DNA of 64,000 nt from Microthrixaceae bacterium (GTDB lineage Bacteria > Actinomycetota > Acidimicrobiia > Acidimicrobiales > Poriferisodalaceae), in contig WTFX01000009.1 in NCBI GenBank assembly GCA_011523825.1, positions 290,420 to 354,419 of the forward strand, read 5' to 3'. How positions within the stretch are numbered: the stretch's first letter is position 1; every line of letters begins with the position of its first letter. Below the pieces are notes generated by a model that saw only the letters and a list, made by a program, of their open reading frames with translations, ran no database searches and was not told the origin of the DNA. The translations under genes were made by a program, and so were the position numbers. Below are positions 1 to 7,807 of the stretch, in pieces.

Positions 1-2
1 AG

Positions 3-227
3 GATCCGGACCTGCTCGGTGTCTATGAGGGCATCCCGCTGACCGAGCGCCACGATTACGGCGGGCTGGTGATGCCCGACAGCATCGTCATCTACCGGCT
101 GCCGATCCTGGAAATGTGTGAGACGGCCGACGACGTCGTCGAAGAGGTGCTGGTGACAGTCGTACACGAGATCGCCCACCATTTCGGGATCGACGACGAC
201 CGGCTGCACCAACTCGGCTGGGATTGA
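3..227 (+). CDS. Zincin-like metallopeptidase family protein (3' part only)
   Basis: The 5' end lies outside the window. The visible 74 residues end in a clear HExxHxxGxxD zinc motif (HEIAHHFGIDD), preceded by a segment reading VYEGIPLTER and IVIYRLPILE. This arrangement matches the small actinobacterial metallopeptidase family of the DUF1025/Zincin_1 type, about 110-130 residues, with the zinc site near the C-terminus. The substrate of that family is not established to my knowledge. The stop is TGA at 225-227, and the neighbouring gene on the minus strand ends 27 bp further on, so the two are convergent. Confidence 0.85.
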   Translation, partial: DPDLLGVYEGIPLTERHDYGGLVMPDSIVIYRLPILEMCETADDVVEEVLVTVVHEIAHHFGIDDDRLHQLGWD

Positions 228-253
228 TCACGGCTAGGTGCGCCCGCTGCGCC

Positions 254-1378
254 TCACACGCGGCCGAGGCCGAGATCAAGCCGACCGCGGGCGACGTTTG
301 CGGCGAGCACCTCCGTCGGCCCCTCCGCGAGCCGCAGGGCGCGCACGCGCCGCAAGATGTCGGCTAGTGGGTGGCCGTCCACGAGCGCTGTGCCTCCGAC
401 GAGCTGCACGGCGTCATCGCAGACTCGGCTGAGCGTCTCGGTGGCCAGCGATTTGGCTGCCATCACCTCGTTGACGGCGTTCTCGCCGGCATCGAGCAGC
501 CGAGCCGTGCGATAGAGCGCGCTGCGGGCCGCGTAAGCGGCGATCCGCATGTCTCCCAGCGTCACCCGCTCCAGGTCGGTGCCGACCCGCGCCGGCTCGT
601 CTGTCGAGCCGCGTTGTGCGGCACGTTCCACCAGCGTCTGCTCGACGAGGTCGATTGCGAATCGACACTGGCCGATGCAATCGGCTGCAATCGCCATGCG
701 CGTGGCGTTGATCTGGCTCATCGCGCGTCGCAGGCCGCCCCCAGCCTCGCCGATGACATGTGTGTCGGGCACACGCACGTCAGCGAACGTGAACGCAGCA
801 TGGTGACTGCCGTCGAGCGTGCCGAAGCGCTGCATGAGCGTCACGCCCGCCCGGTCGGTCTCGATGAGCACCATCGCGGGGCCAACACCGTCCACCTCCA
901 CCAGCGCGTTGATGAAGTCGGCGTCGGCACCGCCGGTCACGTATGACTTCGCTCCATTGACCACCAGGTCGTCCCCGTCGCGCCGTGCCCAGGTATGGCG
1001 CAGGGCATCCGCAGGTTCGGTGAATCCGAATCCGCTGCGCAGCTCCCCGGCGAGATACGGCAGCAGGAACCGGCTGCGCAACGGCTCGTCGACGTCGGCG
1101 AGCACTCCCGGTGACGGCCCGAAGACACCCGGCAGGTGGCCCACATTGCGGCTGGCGAGCGTGTCGCGCACGATGGTCAGCGCCAGCGCACCCGCCTCGG
1201 TGCCGCCGAGTGCCGCCGGTTGGGTCATGCCGAACACCCCGGCCGCCTTGGCTGCCTCCCGGACTGCCGCCCCGATGTCGCCCTCGGTGACCAGGCTCGA
1301 CAGCGCCACAAGCTCGTCAGCCAGGTGCTCGGCAGTGCGCTGCACCTCGGTGTGCTCGGTGTCGAGGAAGTCGGGCAT
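254..1378 (-). CDS. Acyl-CoA dehydrogenase family protein
   Basis: A 374-residue flavoprotein of the acyl-CoA dehydrogenase superfamily: an N-terminal helical domain, a middle beta domain with GFGFTEPADA and the YVTGGADADF stretch that normally contacts FAD and substrate (about residues 115-155), and a C-terminal helical bundle ending in AEGPTEVLAANVARGRL. Family members oxidise acyl-CoA thioesters at the alpha-beta bond and pass electrons to ETF. The chain is slightly shorter than the usual 380-400 residues. It is followed 24 bp away by a hydrolase gene on the same strand, so the two may share a transcript. Substrate cannot be told from sequence. A second family member lies at 32950-34062. 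Confidence 0.9.
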   Translation of the reverse strand: MPDFLDTEHTEVQRTAEHLADELVALSSLVTEGDIGAAVREAAKAAGVFGMTQPAALGGTEAGALALTIVRDTLASRNVGHLPGVFGPSPGVLADVDEPLRSRFLLPYLAGELRSGFGFTEPADALRHTWARRDGDDLVVNGAKSYVTGGADADFINALVEVDGVGPAMVLIETDRAGVTLMQRFGTLDGSHHAAFTFADVRVPDTHVIGEAGGGLRRAMSQINATRMAIAADCIGQCRFAIDLVEQTLVERAAQRGSTDEPARVGTDLERVTLGDMRIAAYAARSALYRTARLLDAGENAVNEVMAAKSLATETLSRVCDDAVQLVGGTALVDGHPLADILRRVRALRLAEGPTEVLAANVARGRLDLGLGRV

Positions 1379-1402
1379 CTCCGGCGGCTCTGCGGTCTGG
1401 CG

Positions 1403-2527
1403 CTACCCAGTATGGGTGCGGACCCAGTCGACGATGATGTCGGCCGCTTCAGCCCGGGCGCCGGCCGGTTCGGTCAGGTAATGGTCGCCGGCGATGGAGT
1501 GGAACGGGACGTCAGGCGCACCGGGCCGGCCGCGTAGCGCGTTGACGATCTTGGCGGTGTCGGAGGAGAAGATGCCCGTGTCGGCATCGGCGTCGATGAC
1601 GATCGCCGGCAGATCAATGTGCTGCGCCTGGTCGGTGCTGCATTGCGAGTCGGCGAGGCTCCACATCGACAGCCAGGTCCGCAGCGAGCTCACCGTTCCC
1701 ACGCCGAAGATCCCGTAGTTGGCCCGGCGCGGATCGCCGAGGTAGCAGCCGGGCACGGTGCGCTGGCTGGGGTCGATCGAACCGTCGAGCATGCGCAGGT
1801 CCGCCCACAGCCGTGGCACCACGAACAGGCGCTCGCGGTGTCCTGCTGCTGCGAGCCGGTCCAGCTCGCTCTTGCACCAAGCGGTGATGCGGTCGTTGCG
1901 GGCACGCTGGGCGCTCCGGTAAGCGGCGATGAACTCGTCGTCGAACGGCGGCTTGCGGTCGGGGCCGAACGGGTCGAGGGCCGGGTCGACGCTGAGCGGA
2001 TCGTTCTCGTCGGTGACCGACGGATCCATCCAGTTGGTCAGCACCTCGGCGCGACCGGTGTGCGCCACGATCGAGACGTACAGGTCGCCTCCCGCCAGAT
2101 CCTCGACTGCCGGGTGCAGACCTCGCCGGCTGTACTCCGGAACCAGATTCGGCGCCGTGGCCTGAGCTTGGTAGGTGGCCATGAGCGAGCCACCGCCGCT
2201 GTTGCCCAGCAGCACTACGCAGTCGACACCTTGGCTGCGCAGCCAGCGGACGCCCACGTCGATATCGGCCAGCGCCAGATCGGCCAGGAAGTAGGGCTCG
2301 GCACCCCGGAAGCGAGTGTTCCAGCCGAGAAAGCCCAGGCCCCGCTCAGCGATGTAGGAGGCCAGGTAGTGCTCGCTGAAGTCGATGTTGTAGTGGGTCG
2401 CGATCAGGGCTGTGCGCGGCTCGTGTCCCTCCGGCCGGTGGTAGACGCCTTGGCAGGGATGCCCGCCCACGCCGGAACGGGGGGCGCTGGCACTCGGCAG
2501 CGCGACGAATTCTCGGGTGATGCCCAT
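1403..2527 (-). CDS. Alpha/beta-hydrolase fold protein
   Basis: A 374-residue protein with the alpha/beta-hydrolase nucleophile elbow GNSGGG (about residue 108), a strand before it (VDCVVLLGNSGGG), and a late AGDHYLTEPAGA segment that probably supplies the catalytic histidine. The early TALIATHYNIDFSEH segment could form the oxyanion region. No signal peptide is visible, so it should be cytoplasmic. It lies directly upstream of the acyl-CoA dehydrogenase gene on the same strand and next to a VOC-type gene, which suggests a small catabolic cluster. This is inferred from context only. Substrate unknown: esterase or thioesterase activity are both possible. Confidence 0.8.
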   Translation of the reverse strand: MGITREFVALPSASAPRSGVGGHPCQGVYHRPEGHEPRTALIATHYNIDFSEHYLASYIAERGLGFLGWNTRFRGAEPYFLADLALADIDVGVRWLRSQGVDCVVLLGNSGGGSLMATYQAQATAPNLVPEYSRRGLHPAVEDLAGGDLYVSIVAHTGRAEVLTNWMDPSVTDENDPLSVDPALDPFGPDRKPPFDDEFIAAYRSAQRARNDRITAWCKSELDRLAAAGHRERLFVVPRLWADLRMLDGSIDPSQRTVPGCYLGDPRRANYGIFGVGTVSSLRTWLSMWSLADSQCSTDQAQHIDLPAIVIDADADTGIFSSDTAKIVNALRGRPGAPDVPFHSIAGDHYLTEPAGARAEAADIIVDWVRTHTG

Positions 2528-2546
2528 CTGCCGGCCTGCTTGGAGC

Positions 2547-3047
2547 TCAGGCCGTTGCGTCGGCGGGGATGGGGGAGCGCATCACTTCCAGCGCTTCGGC
2601 CGGATCGGGCTCGATGCCGGTGGTGTCCCGGCAGAGCTCCACCATGATCCCGTTGGGGTCCACGAAGTAGAGCGAGTGGCACCAGCCATGGTCCACTTCC
2701 ATCAGCGGCTCGATGTCCGCGGCTGCCATGCGCTCGCGGACCGTGTCCTGCTTCTCTGGCGTCGCTCGGACGGCGACGTGATTGACCCACACCGGCAACC
2801 CCACCGTTGCGCTGAGGTCGGTGCTGTAGTCGGCCTGTTCACCCATGTTCTGGATGTAGAAGAAGGCAATGCACTCGCCGTCGCCGATGTCGTAGAAGAC
2901 GTGCTTGATGTGGCCTGTCGGCCCGCCGTCGGGGTGCGGTCGCTCGGCCTGCTCGGCGTGGACCAGCGGGAACCCCATCAGGTCCTCGTAGAAGCGGTGT
3001 GTCGCCTCAAGATCCCGTGTTGCGTAGGCGACGTGGTGAAGTCCCAT
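2547..3047 (-). CDS. VOC (glyoxalase/dioxygenase-fold) family protein
   Basis: A 166-residue protein with two beta-alpha-beta-beta-beta modules typical of vicinal-oxygen-chelate proteins: MGLHHVAYATRDLEATHRFYE at the start and YFVDPNGIMVELCRDTTG near the end. Candidate metal ligands are the His in LHHVAYA, a His in VNHVAVRA and the Glu in VELCRD. The frame stays open far upstream. I chose ATG at 3047 because AGGGGGAG sits four to five bases before it, while the alternative ATG at 3071 has no such site. Family members include extradiol dioxygenases, epimerases and glyoxalases; which one is unclear. It probably forms a unit with the hydrolase gene 19 bp downstream. Confidence 0.8.
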   Translation of the reverse strand: MGLHHVAYATRDLEATHRFYEDLMGFPLVHAEQAERPHPDGGPTGHIKHVFYDIGDGECIAFFYIQNMGEQADYSTDLSATVGLPVWVNHVAVRATPEKQDTVRERMAAADIEPLMEVDHGWCHSLYFVDPNGIMVELCRDTTGIEPDPAEALEVMRSPIPADATA

Positions 3048-3127
3048 GGCTCCCCCTATTCCGGAATTCATCGCAAGGTTCTCACATTCCAGCGGGCCGA
3101 TACGCCCTAGCGGCCGGGCGAGCTGAG

Positions 3128-3610
3128 CTAGTTGAGCCGGAAGCTCGCCACATCCAGGTACTCGCCCCACGGAGCCGACTCGACCAAGCTGATCTCGCTG
3201 ACTTCGAACGTCTCGCCCAGGCGTGGCCAGTCGACCGGCGGCTGCCGTTTGCGGAAGCGGGCGACGGTCAGGTGCCCCACGAAGGGGTGATCCGGCGGCG
3301 GGTCGCCGATGTAGCGGGTGCAGTCGGTGACGGATGCGGCGAGCTCGTCGACGCCGAGCGCCGGAAGCATGAGCACGCCACGTCCGAGGCGTTCCGGCAC
3401 CGGTCCGAGCGTTACCGAAGTCTGGCCGAATGACTGTGCCCCGAGGGTGCTGAGCGCTTCGCCGGTGTCGCATTCGCCGAGGAATCGGAGCGTGATGTGC
3501 AGGCGGTGTGGCTTGGTCCAGCTGACACCTGGCATGGACGGTCTTGGCAGCCCAGCCAGTTCGTCGACGACGGAGGGGGGCGGCCACACGGCGACGAACA
3601 GGCGCGGCAC
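3128..3610 (-). CDS. thpR: RNA 2',3'-cyclic phosphodiesterase (2H family)
   Basis: A 160-residue 2H phosphoesterase. The two signature motifs are present: HITLRF (about residue 38) and HLTVARF (about residue 118). It starts with the usual short beta strand, here RLFVAVWPP. The family hydrolyses 2',3'-cyclic phosphate RNA ends to 2'-phosphates in the cytoplasm, and was first described as a 2'-5' RNA ligase. The GTG start at 3610 is supported by TAGGTT six bases upstream, a layout that fits a leaderless transcript. The gene is divergent from the thioredoxin-fold lipoprotein gene at 3711. Confidence 0.88.
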   Translation of the reverse strand: MPRLFVAVWPPPSVVDELAGLPRPSMPGVSWTKPHRLHITLRFLGECDTGEALSTLGAQSFGQTSVTLGPVPERLGRGVLMLPALGVDELAASVTDCTRYIGDPPPDHPFVGHLTVARFRKRQPPVDWPRLGETFEVSEISLVESAPWGEYLDVASFRLN

Positions 3611-3697
3611 GGCGCGAACCTAGCGGTGTGTCTCTGCCGTGCTCGAGGCACTCGGCCCCAGACTCGACGCCGCTTCTGAGCCGGCGCGGAGGCGGGT

Positions 3698-3703
3698 TAC
3701 GCT
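3698..3703 (+). promoter_or_regulatory. Candidate -10 box (TACGCT) for the thioredoxin-fold lipoprotein gene
   Basis: TACGCT fits the actinobacterial TANNNT -10 pattern and lies 7 nt before the GTG at 3711. The same spacing recurs at many starts in this window, so transcription probably begins at or very near the start codon. No -35 element is obvious. Confidence 0.5.
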
Positions 3704-3710
3704 CGCAGGG

Positions 3711-4805
3711 GTGATGCTGGTACTGCGTCGAGCGGCTCTGGTCGCTGCCTCGTGCGTCGTCGGTGCGGGCCTGCTAGCCGGCTGCAGCGGTGACAGCGAC
3801 GAGACACCTCAGACCGTGGCTGCCAGCACTGCCGCTCCGGCGGTGGCGACGACCGAGCCCTCTGCGAGCCCGACCACGGTCGCCGTGTCTGGCGATTCCG
3901 CAGTTGCTGAACCCTCTGCAGAGGACTCGGGCAGCACCGACGAGGCAGGAGGCGACGGCACTGAGCAGCCCGCCGACCCGCAGCCCGACGACTCGGGCGA
4001 CGACCAGGCCCAGGCGGACGACGGCGAGAGTGACTCCGCGGACCAATCGGACGCAACCGACGGCGAGACCGGCGAAGCCACCGAACAGCCCGCTGACGAC
4101 GAGCCGGGCGAGCAAGACGATCAGGGCGGCGACGCCGACGAGGGGGTGACTCAGGACGTCACTGATGATCCGGCTGACGATCAAGGCGACGACGAGAGCG
4201 AGGACGGGACCGACGAGGGAGAGGACGCCGACGAGACCGACGACAGTGAGGTGTCTGGCGAGGAGAACGAGCCCGAGGACGCCGAGGCGGACGACCCTGC
4301 AGGCACCGAGGATGAGGGCGATGCCGAGGAGGTCGAGCAAGACCCAGAGGGAGAGGACGCCGAGGAGGCCGTCACTGATGCCGAGCCCACCGAGGATCGA
4401 CCCAGGGTGCTTGCGCTCGCCGTCGCACAACTCGACGGCACCGCATTCAACGTGGACACTCTCGCCGGACGGGATGTTCTGCTGTGGTTCTGGGCGCCCT
4501 GGTGACCGAACTGCCAGAGAGAGGCGCCTGCGGTCGCAGCGCTGAAGACACAACACGGCGACAACTTGGCCTTGGTCAGCGTCGGCGGGCACGACACCCT
4601 CTCGGCGATCTCGAGCTTCGTTCGCAGGTACGGCCTCGGCCACCTGACGAACCTGCCTGACGTTGACAGCTACCTCGCGCGCACGCTCGGCATCAGCTAT
4701 CACCCGCGCTGGCTGCTGATCCGAGCAGACGAGGACGCATCGGAGGAACGAGGCAGCGGCGCTATCCCCGACTCGATCGTCACCGACGCCCTGACCCCGG
4801 GCTGA
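3711..4805 (+). CDS. Thioredoxin-fold lipoprotein with in-frame UGA at the first CxxC position (candidate selenoprotein)
   Basis: Read through the TGA at 4503-4505, this is a 364-residue protein. It has a lipoprotein signal ending LLAGC, a long acidic low-complexity linker rich in Asp, Glu, Gly and Ser, and a C-terminal TlpA/MPT53-like thioredoxin domain. The active-site region reads WFWAPW-UGA-PNCQREAP, where homologues have WAPWCPxC, so the UGA stands exactly at the redox-active N-terminal cysteine (codon 265). About 100 codons after it still read as normal thioredoxin fold (LVSVGGHD, VRRYGL, ISYHPRWLLI). A bacterial-SECIS-like hairpin follows. The likely product is an extracytoplasmic thiol/selenol reductase. 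The alternative is a pseudogene by a TGC-to-TGA change; no selA, selB or selD is in the window to decide. GTG at 3711 or ATG at 3714 may start it. Confidence 0.7.
4523..4543 (+). promoter_or_regulatory. Candidate bacterial SECIS hairpin downstream of UGA 4503-4505
   Basis: The stem pairs 4528-4531 (CTGC) with 4536-4539 (GCAG) and 4524-4526 (GCG) with 4540-4542 (CGC). One C bulges at 4527 and a G-U closes at 4523/4543. The apical loop is GGTC (4532-4535) and begins with G. The loop starts 26 nt after the UGA. Published bacterial SECIS models require a small apical loop with an early G roughly 16-37 nt after the UGA, and this element fits. Hairpins of this size are common in GC-rich DNA, so it supports but does not prove selenocysteine insertion. 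Confidence 0.5.
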
Positions 4806-4817
4806 TCGGGCGTGCCG

Positions 4818-5597
4818 CTACTCGGCGGCGTCGGCCAGCAGGTCTCGCAGGAGTTCGGGGGGATCGTCGGCCACCACCAGCGCTTCGCCGATCAGGGCTG
4901 CGTCGTAGCCGGCCCCTGCGATCGCCCTCATCGACGTGCCGCCGCGCACGCCGATGCCTGAGGCCGCAATCAGCAGTACCCGATCGTCGATGTTCTCGAA
5001 ACTGCGGCTGACCCGCACGGCCTTGTCGTAGTCGACGGTGAACTTGGTCGACTCGGGATTGTCGCGCTGATTGATGGCGATCATGTAGGCACCGAGATCG
5101 ACTGCCGTTTCCAGCTCAGCTTCGTCGCGGACCTCCGTGAGCACGTCGATGCCGAGCGACAGCGCCAGTTCCTGCATCGGCGGCAGCTGTGCCGGGTCGA
5201 TGTCGGCAAGGATGACGAGCATTGCGTCGGCGCCCATGGCGTGGCTGTCGCGCACGTCGTCGAGCGTGCGAAGGAAGTCCTTGCGCAGCACCGGCAGGCC
5301 GGTTACCGCCTTGGCTGCTTGCAAGTCCTCAGGGGAGCCGCTGAATCGCTCGCTCTCGGTCAGCACCGACAGGCAGGCAGCCCCGCCCGCCTTGTATTCG
5401 GATGCCAGGTCAGCTGCGTCGGCGTCGGCGTTCAGGGCTCCGCGCGACGGTGAGCGCCGTTTGATCTCGGCGATGACCGACAGTCCAGCTTCCCGCAGCG
5501 CAGCTGCAAATCGATGCCCGAGCGGCACCTCGCCCGGCTCGGCCTTGTCAACGTCGACTTCGTCTGCAGCCATGGCATCGATCTCGCTCCCCGGCAC
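4818..5597 (-). CDS. trpC: Indole-3-glycerol-phosphate synthase family protein (TrpC type), not in a trp operon
   Basis: A 259-residue TIM-barrel protein with most TrpC signatures: IAEIKRRSPSRG (catalytic Glu and Lys), VLRKDF (second Lys), LTEVRDEAELE (Glu) and INQRDN (Asn and Arg). The usual AESGI phosphate-loop motif reads AASGIGVRG instead, so the conserved Glu before SGI is Ala. TrpC closes the indole ring from CdRP in tryptophan synthesis. No other trp gene is near, so this could be the housekeeping enzyme or a diverged paralogue. GTG at 5597 is the first usual start, but the open frame continues upstream and the true N-terminus may be longer. It is convergent with the thioredoxin-fold gene, 12 bp apart. 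Confidence 0.8.
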   Translation of the reverse strand: MPGSEIDAMAADEVDVDKAEPGEVPLGHRFAAALREAGLSVIAEIKRRSPSRGALNADADAADLASEYKAGGAACLSVLTESERFSGSPEDLQAAKAVTGLPVLRKDFLRTLDDVRDSHAMGADAMLVILADIDPAQLPPMQELALSLGIDVLTEVRDEAELETAVDLGAYMIAINQRDNPESTKFTVDYDKAVRVSRSFENIDDRVLLIAASGIGVRGGTSMRAIAGAGYDAALIGEALVVADDPPELLRDLLADAAE

Positions 5598-5762
5598 GAA
5601 TTGGCCGGCCGGGTCGGCCAGTGACTCTACGGCTCTCGTGCGGCGATTGAGCCCAATCCGCGCTGGGACCGGTGCTCGGGCACGGCGGCTCCGAGCGACC
5701 TGAGACTGGTGCGAGCTAAATGGCTTGGAGTAACAATAAATATTGAAATAGATTGAAACATC

Positions 5763-6017
5763 ATGTCAGATGAGCTCTCGAACGATGACGGCGGAGAGGT
5801 GCAGCGCCGTCAGCTCCGTGCCGCCGGGGTGCTGGTCGCATCCAATGCTCGCCTGCGGCCCACCACCACCATGCTCGCCGATGATGAGGCCGGCGACCCG
5901 ATCGCCGTCGGCACCTTGCTGCTCGACGTGACCCGCCCGGACTGCATTGACCGGGTCGTGAGCTGGTTGCGCGACACCGCAACCCTTCTCGAGACCCTCC
6001 GCGAACTCGAGCGCTGA
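5763..6017 (+). CDS. Small hypothetical protein upstream of a toxin-antitoxin pair
   Basis: An 84-residue acidic protein that I do not recognise. The middle (DPIAVGTLLLDVTRPDCIDR) and the C-terminal amphipathic helix (VVSWLRDTATLLETLRELER) look protein-like, with good codon usage. The start is supported by TAGATT (5749-5754) 8 nt upstream, in a strikingly AT-rich stretch (5715-5762) that contrasts with the surrounding GC-rich DNA. It ends 53 bp before the antitoxin gene. No function can be assigned; a third component of the TA locus is possible but unsupported. Confidence 0.5.
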   Translation: MSDELSNDDGGEVQRRQLRAAGVLVASNARLRPTTTMLADDEAGDPIAVGTLLLDVTRPDCIDRVVSWLRDTATLLETLRELER

Positions 6018-6049
6018 TCATGTCCGCAGTCGAAGCCGGCGGAGCGGTA

Positions 6050-6061
6050 ATACCTAGTTAT
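6050..6061. promoter_or_regulatory. Candidate operator/promoter of the toxin-antitoxin pair
   Basis: The 12-mer ATACCTAGTTAT is a near-perfect palindrome centred on CTAG (one mismatched pair). It overlaps TATACT (6059-6064), a good -10 box six bases before the antitoxin ATG at 6071. A palindrome on the -10 is where a ribbon-helix-helix antitoxin would autorepress. This is inferred from position and symmetry. Confidence 0.45.
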
Positions 6062-6070
6062 ACTCCCGGC

Positions 6071-6304
6071 ATGAAGATCGCCGTCTCCATCCCGGATGAT
6101 GTGTTCCAAGCCGCAGAGGAACTAGCGGCGCAGGAGCGCTGCTCCCGCTCAAGCCTGTACACCCGGGCACTGAGACGATTGCTGGCCGAGGTTCGGTATG
6201 ACGAGATTACGGAACGGCTCAACGAGGTGTACAGCACTGAGTCTTCCGCGCTGGACCCTGTGCTGCAGGCCTTGCAAGCGCGCGCACTGTCGAGAGACAC
6301 CTGA
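6071..6304 (+). CDS. Ribbon-helix-helix antitoxin (MazE/PemI-like)
   Basis: A 77-residue protein starting MKIAVSIPDDVFQAAEELA, the classic beta strand plus helix of ribbon-helix-helix repressors, followed by SRSSLYTRALRRLLAE. The C-terminal part (ITERLNEVYST to ALSRDT) would be the toxin-neutralising tail. The gene overlaps the toxin gene by one base (TGATG at 6302-6306), so the two are translationally coupled. An in-frame open stretch reaches further upstream, but ATG 6071 has a TATACT box six bases before it and starts the conserved domain. Expected to bind its own promoter palindrome. Confidence 0.85.
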   Translation: MKIAVSIPDDVFQAAEELAAQERCSRSSLYTRALRRLLAEVRYDEITERLNEVYSTESSALDPVLQALQARALSRDT

Positions 6305-6663
6305 TGCGTCGCGGCGACATCTGCTGGGCGGATCTCAGAAAGCCCGCTGGGTCTGAGCCCGGTTTGCGCCGACCAGTAGTCATCGTTTCCGATGACAATT
6401 TCAATCGCAGCCGCATCAACACCGTCATCGCCGTCGCCGTCACTACCAATCTCCGGCTCGCGGATATTCCAGGAAACGTGGCCTTGGCCGAGCCGGCTGC
6501 GGGTCTGGCGCACGACTCGGTGGTGAATATCTCGCAGTTGGCCACGATCGACAAGACAGCGCTGTCGGAACCGGTCGGTGCCGCCGATGCTGACACCATG
6601 GAACGAATCGAGCAGGGGCTCTTGCTGGTACTGGGCCTGTCCTCCCCACTGCAGCGCTTGTAG
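6304..6663 (+). CDS. MazF/PemK-family endoribonuclease toxin
   Basis: A 119-residue protein with the MazF/PemK layout: MRRGDICWADLRKPAGSEPG at the N-terminus, the RRPVVIVSDDNFNRS strand-loop, an internal VTTNLRLADIPGNVAL, and the SVVNISQLATIDK segment that ends the core barrel. MazF toxins cut mRNA at short sequence motifs and arrest growth unless neutralised. The Arg in GLRRPVVI and the Ser/Thr in NISQLATI fit the usual active-site positions. It directly follows the antitoxin with a one-base overlap. Length is typical. Cleavage specificity cannot be predicted. Confidence 0.88.
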   Translation: MRRGDICWADLRKPAGSEPGLRRPVVIVSDDNFNRSRINTVIAVAVTTNLRLADIPGNVALAEPAAGLAHDSVVNISQLATIDKTALSEPVGAADADTMERIEQGLLLVLGLSSPLQRL

Positions 6664-6809
6664 GACAATCGCCGGGACGCTCCCGCAGCCCGGTCCGAGG
6701 AGCGCTAGTTGCGGTGCCTGCTCGGGATCTGGTGATCGAAGCTGGGCCACGGCAGCTATCCATCCACCGACGGTGTCGTTCCTCCGGACGTCTCGTCAAA
6801 CTTGTGGGT

Positions 6810-7691
6810 ATGACGCTTGGACAAACAATGGCCGGCAGAGGCGATGGCACCTCTCGGGGTTCAACTCACGACTCCTGGATTCGTTGGACGGATCTGTGGC
6901 TGACGTTGGGTGCCGTCGCGAGTGTGCCGCTGTTCATTCTTGAGAATCGCTTCGGCCCGATGGCCTCTGCCTCGATTCAGTTTGCCAATTGGGCTATCTG
7001 GGGCGCTTTCGCCATCGACCTCGGCGTCCGTCTCGTGCTCACCGACTTGCCCGTGCGTCGTTACCTGCGGAAGTACTGGTTTGACGCGGCCCTGGTTCTT
7101 CTTGCGCTCATCCCGATCGTCCGTCCTCTGCGAATCCTGCGGAGTGCCCGAATTCTCCGCCTGTTGCGATTGACGGCTGGCGCGGGTTTCGTCGTGGCTC
7201 TGTGGCGAGGACGGGGAAGTCGAGCTTGGAGCGGTCTGCGCGGCGGTAATGCACTTGTCGGCGTCGGGGCCCTTGTTGTCCTCGCGCCGCTCGGCGTATG
7301 GCTGCTGGAACGCAGGGGAGATGGACCCATCGACACTCTCGGGGAAGCCGTGTGGTGGGGGGCAGCCACCGTGACGACAGTGGGATATGGCGACGTGGCG
7401 CCGGTTACGTGGCTGGGGAGAGCCCTCGCAATCTTGCTCATGCTCGCAGGCATCACTGGCTTCGGAGTTGTCACGGCGAACCTCGCTGCGCACTTCACCA
7501 AGCCACAGGACGGTGCAGCGTCAAGGCCGTCGGACGAACTGCTGAATGGAGTCGAACACATGCTCGCTTTCCAAGAGTTGACAGAGAGCCAGCTCGCGCA
7601 GGCAGTCTCGGCCATGGACGTCCTTCGACGTCTCTCGGAACGCAACGCCGCGAACCCGCATAGTTCAACCCCACGAAACGAAGAGGGCTGA
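6810..7691 (+). CDS. Voltage-gated potassium channel subunit (six-TM, TVGYGD filter)
   Basis: A 293-residue membrane protein with the full Kv-type plan. S1 is near residue 22 (WLTLGAVASVPLFILENRF), then S2-S3. A positively charged S4 reads RPLRILRSARILRLLRL with Arg at every third position, and S5 follows. The pore helix carries the K+ filter TVGYGD at residues 190-195, then S6 (ILLMLAGITGFGVVTANLAA) and a short cytoplasmic tail with a coiled region (ELTESQLAQAVSAMDVLRRL). Bacterial members set membrane potential; some sit in accessory or defence loci. The start is uncertain: the frame is open to 6714, and ATG 6810 or 6828 both fit just before S1. Confidence 0.85.
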   Translation: MTLGQTMAGRGDGTSRGSTHDSWIRWTDLWLTLGAVASVPLFILENRFGPMASASIQFANWAIWGAFAIDLGVRLVLTDLPVRRYLRKYWFDAALVLLALIPIVRPLRILRSARILRLLRLTAGAGFVVALWRGRGSRAWSGLRGGNALVGVGALVVLAPLGVWLLERRGDGPIDTLGEAVWWGAATVTTVGYGDVAPVTWLGRALAILLMLAGITGFGVVTANLAAHFTKPQDGAASRPSDELLNGVEHMLAFQELTESQLAQAVSAMDVLRRLSERNAANPHSSTPRNEEG

Positions 7692-7807
7692 GGGACCGGG
7701 CCGCGGAGAGCTTCGCGCTGTGCGATGCAGGCGGAATTGGAAGTGCATGCAGAGCGATGGCCTCGCTACTGTGTCGCCGGCCAATGACTTCTCGTGTGAG
7801 GAAAGCA

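Noticed and set aside
4503..4505. Reading TGA 4503-4505 as the true end of a 264-residue lipoprotein, with a separate small gene after it.
   Set aside because: The stop falls inside the thioredoxin active-site motif and the next 100 codons, starting with PNCQREAP, complete the fold. A separate gene starting at 4566 would lack the first part of the domain.
3774..4703. Minus-strand open frame of about 300 codons opposite the acidic linker of the thioredoxin-fold lipoprotein.
   Set aside because: A hydrophobic Val/Leu-rich shadow of Asp/Glu codons on the other strand. No motif and no conserved start; the plus-strand frame has signal peptide and domain.
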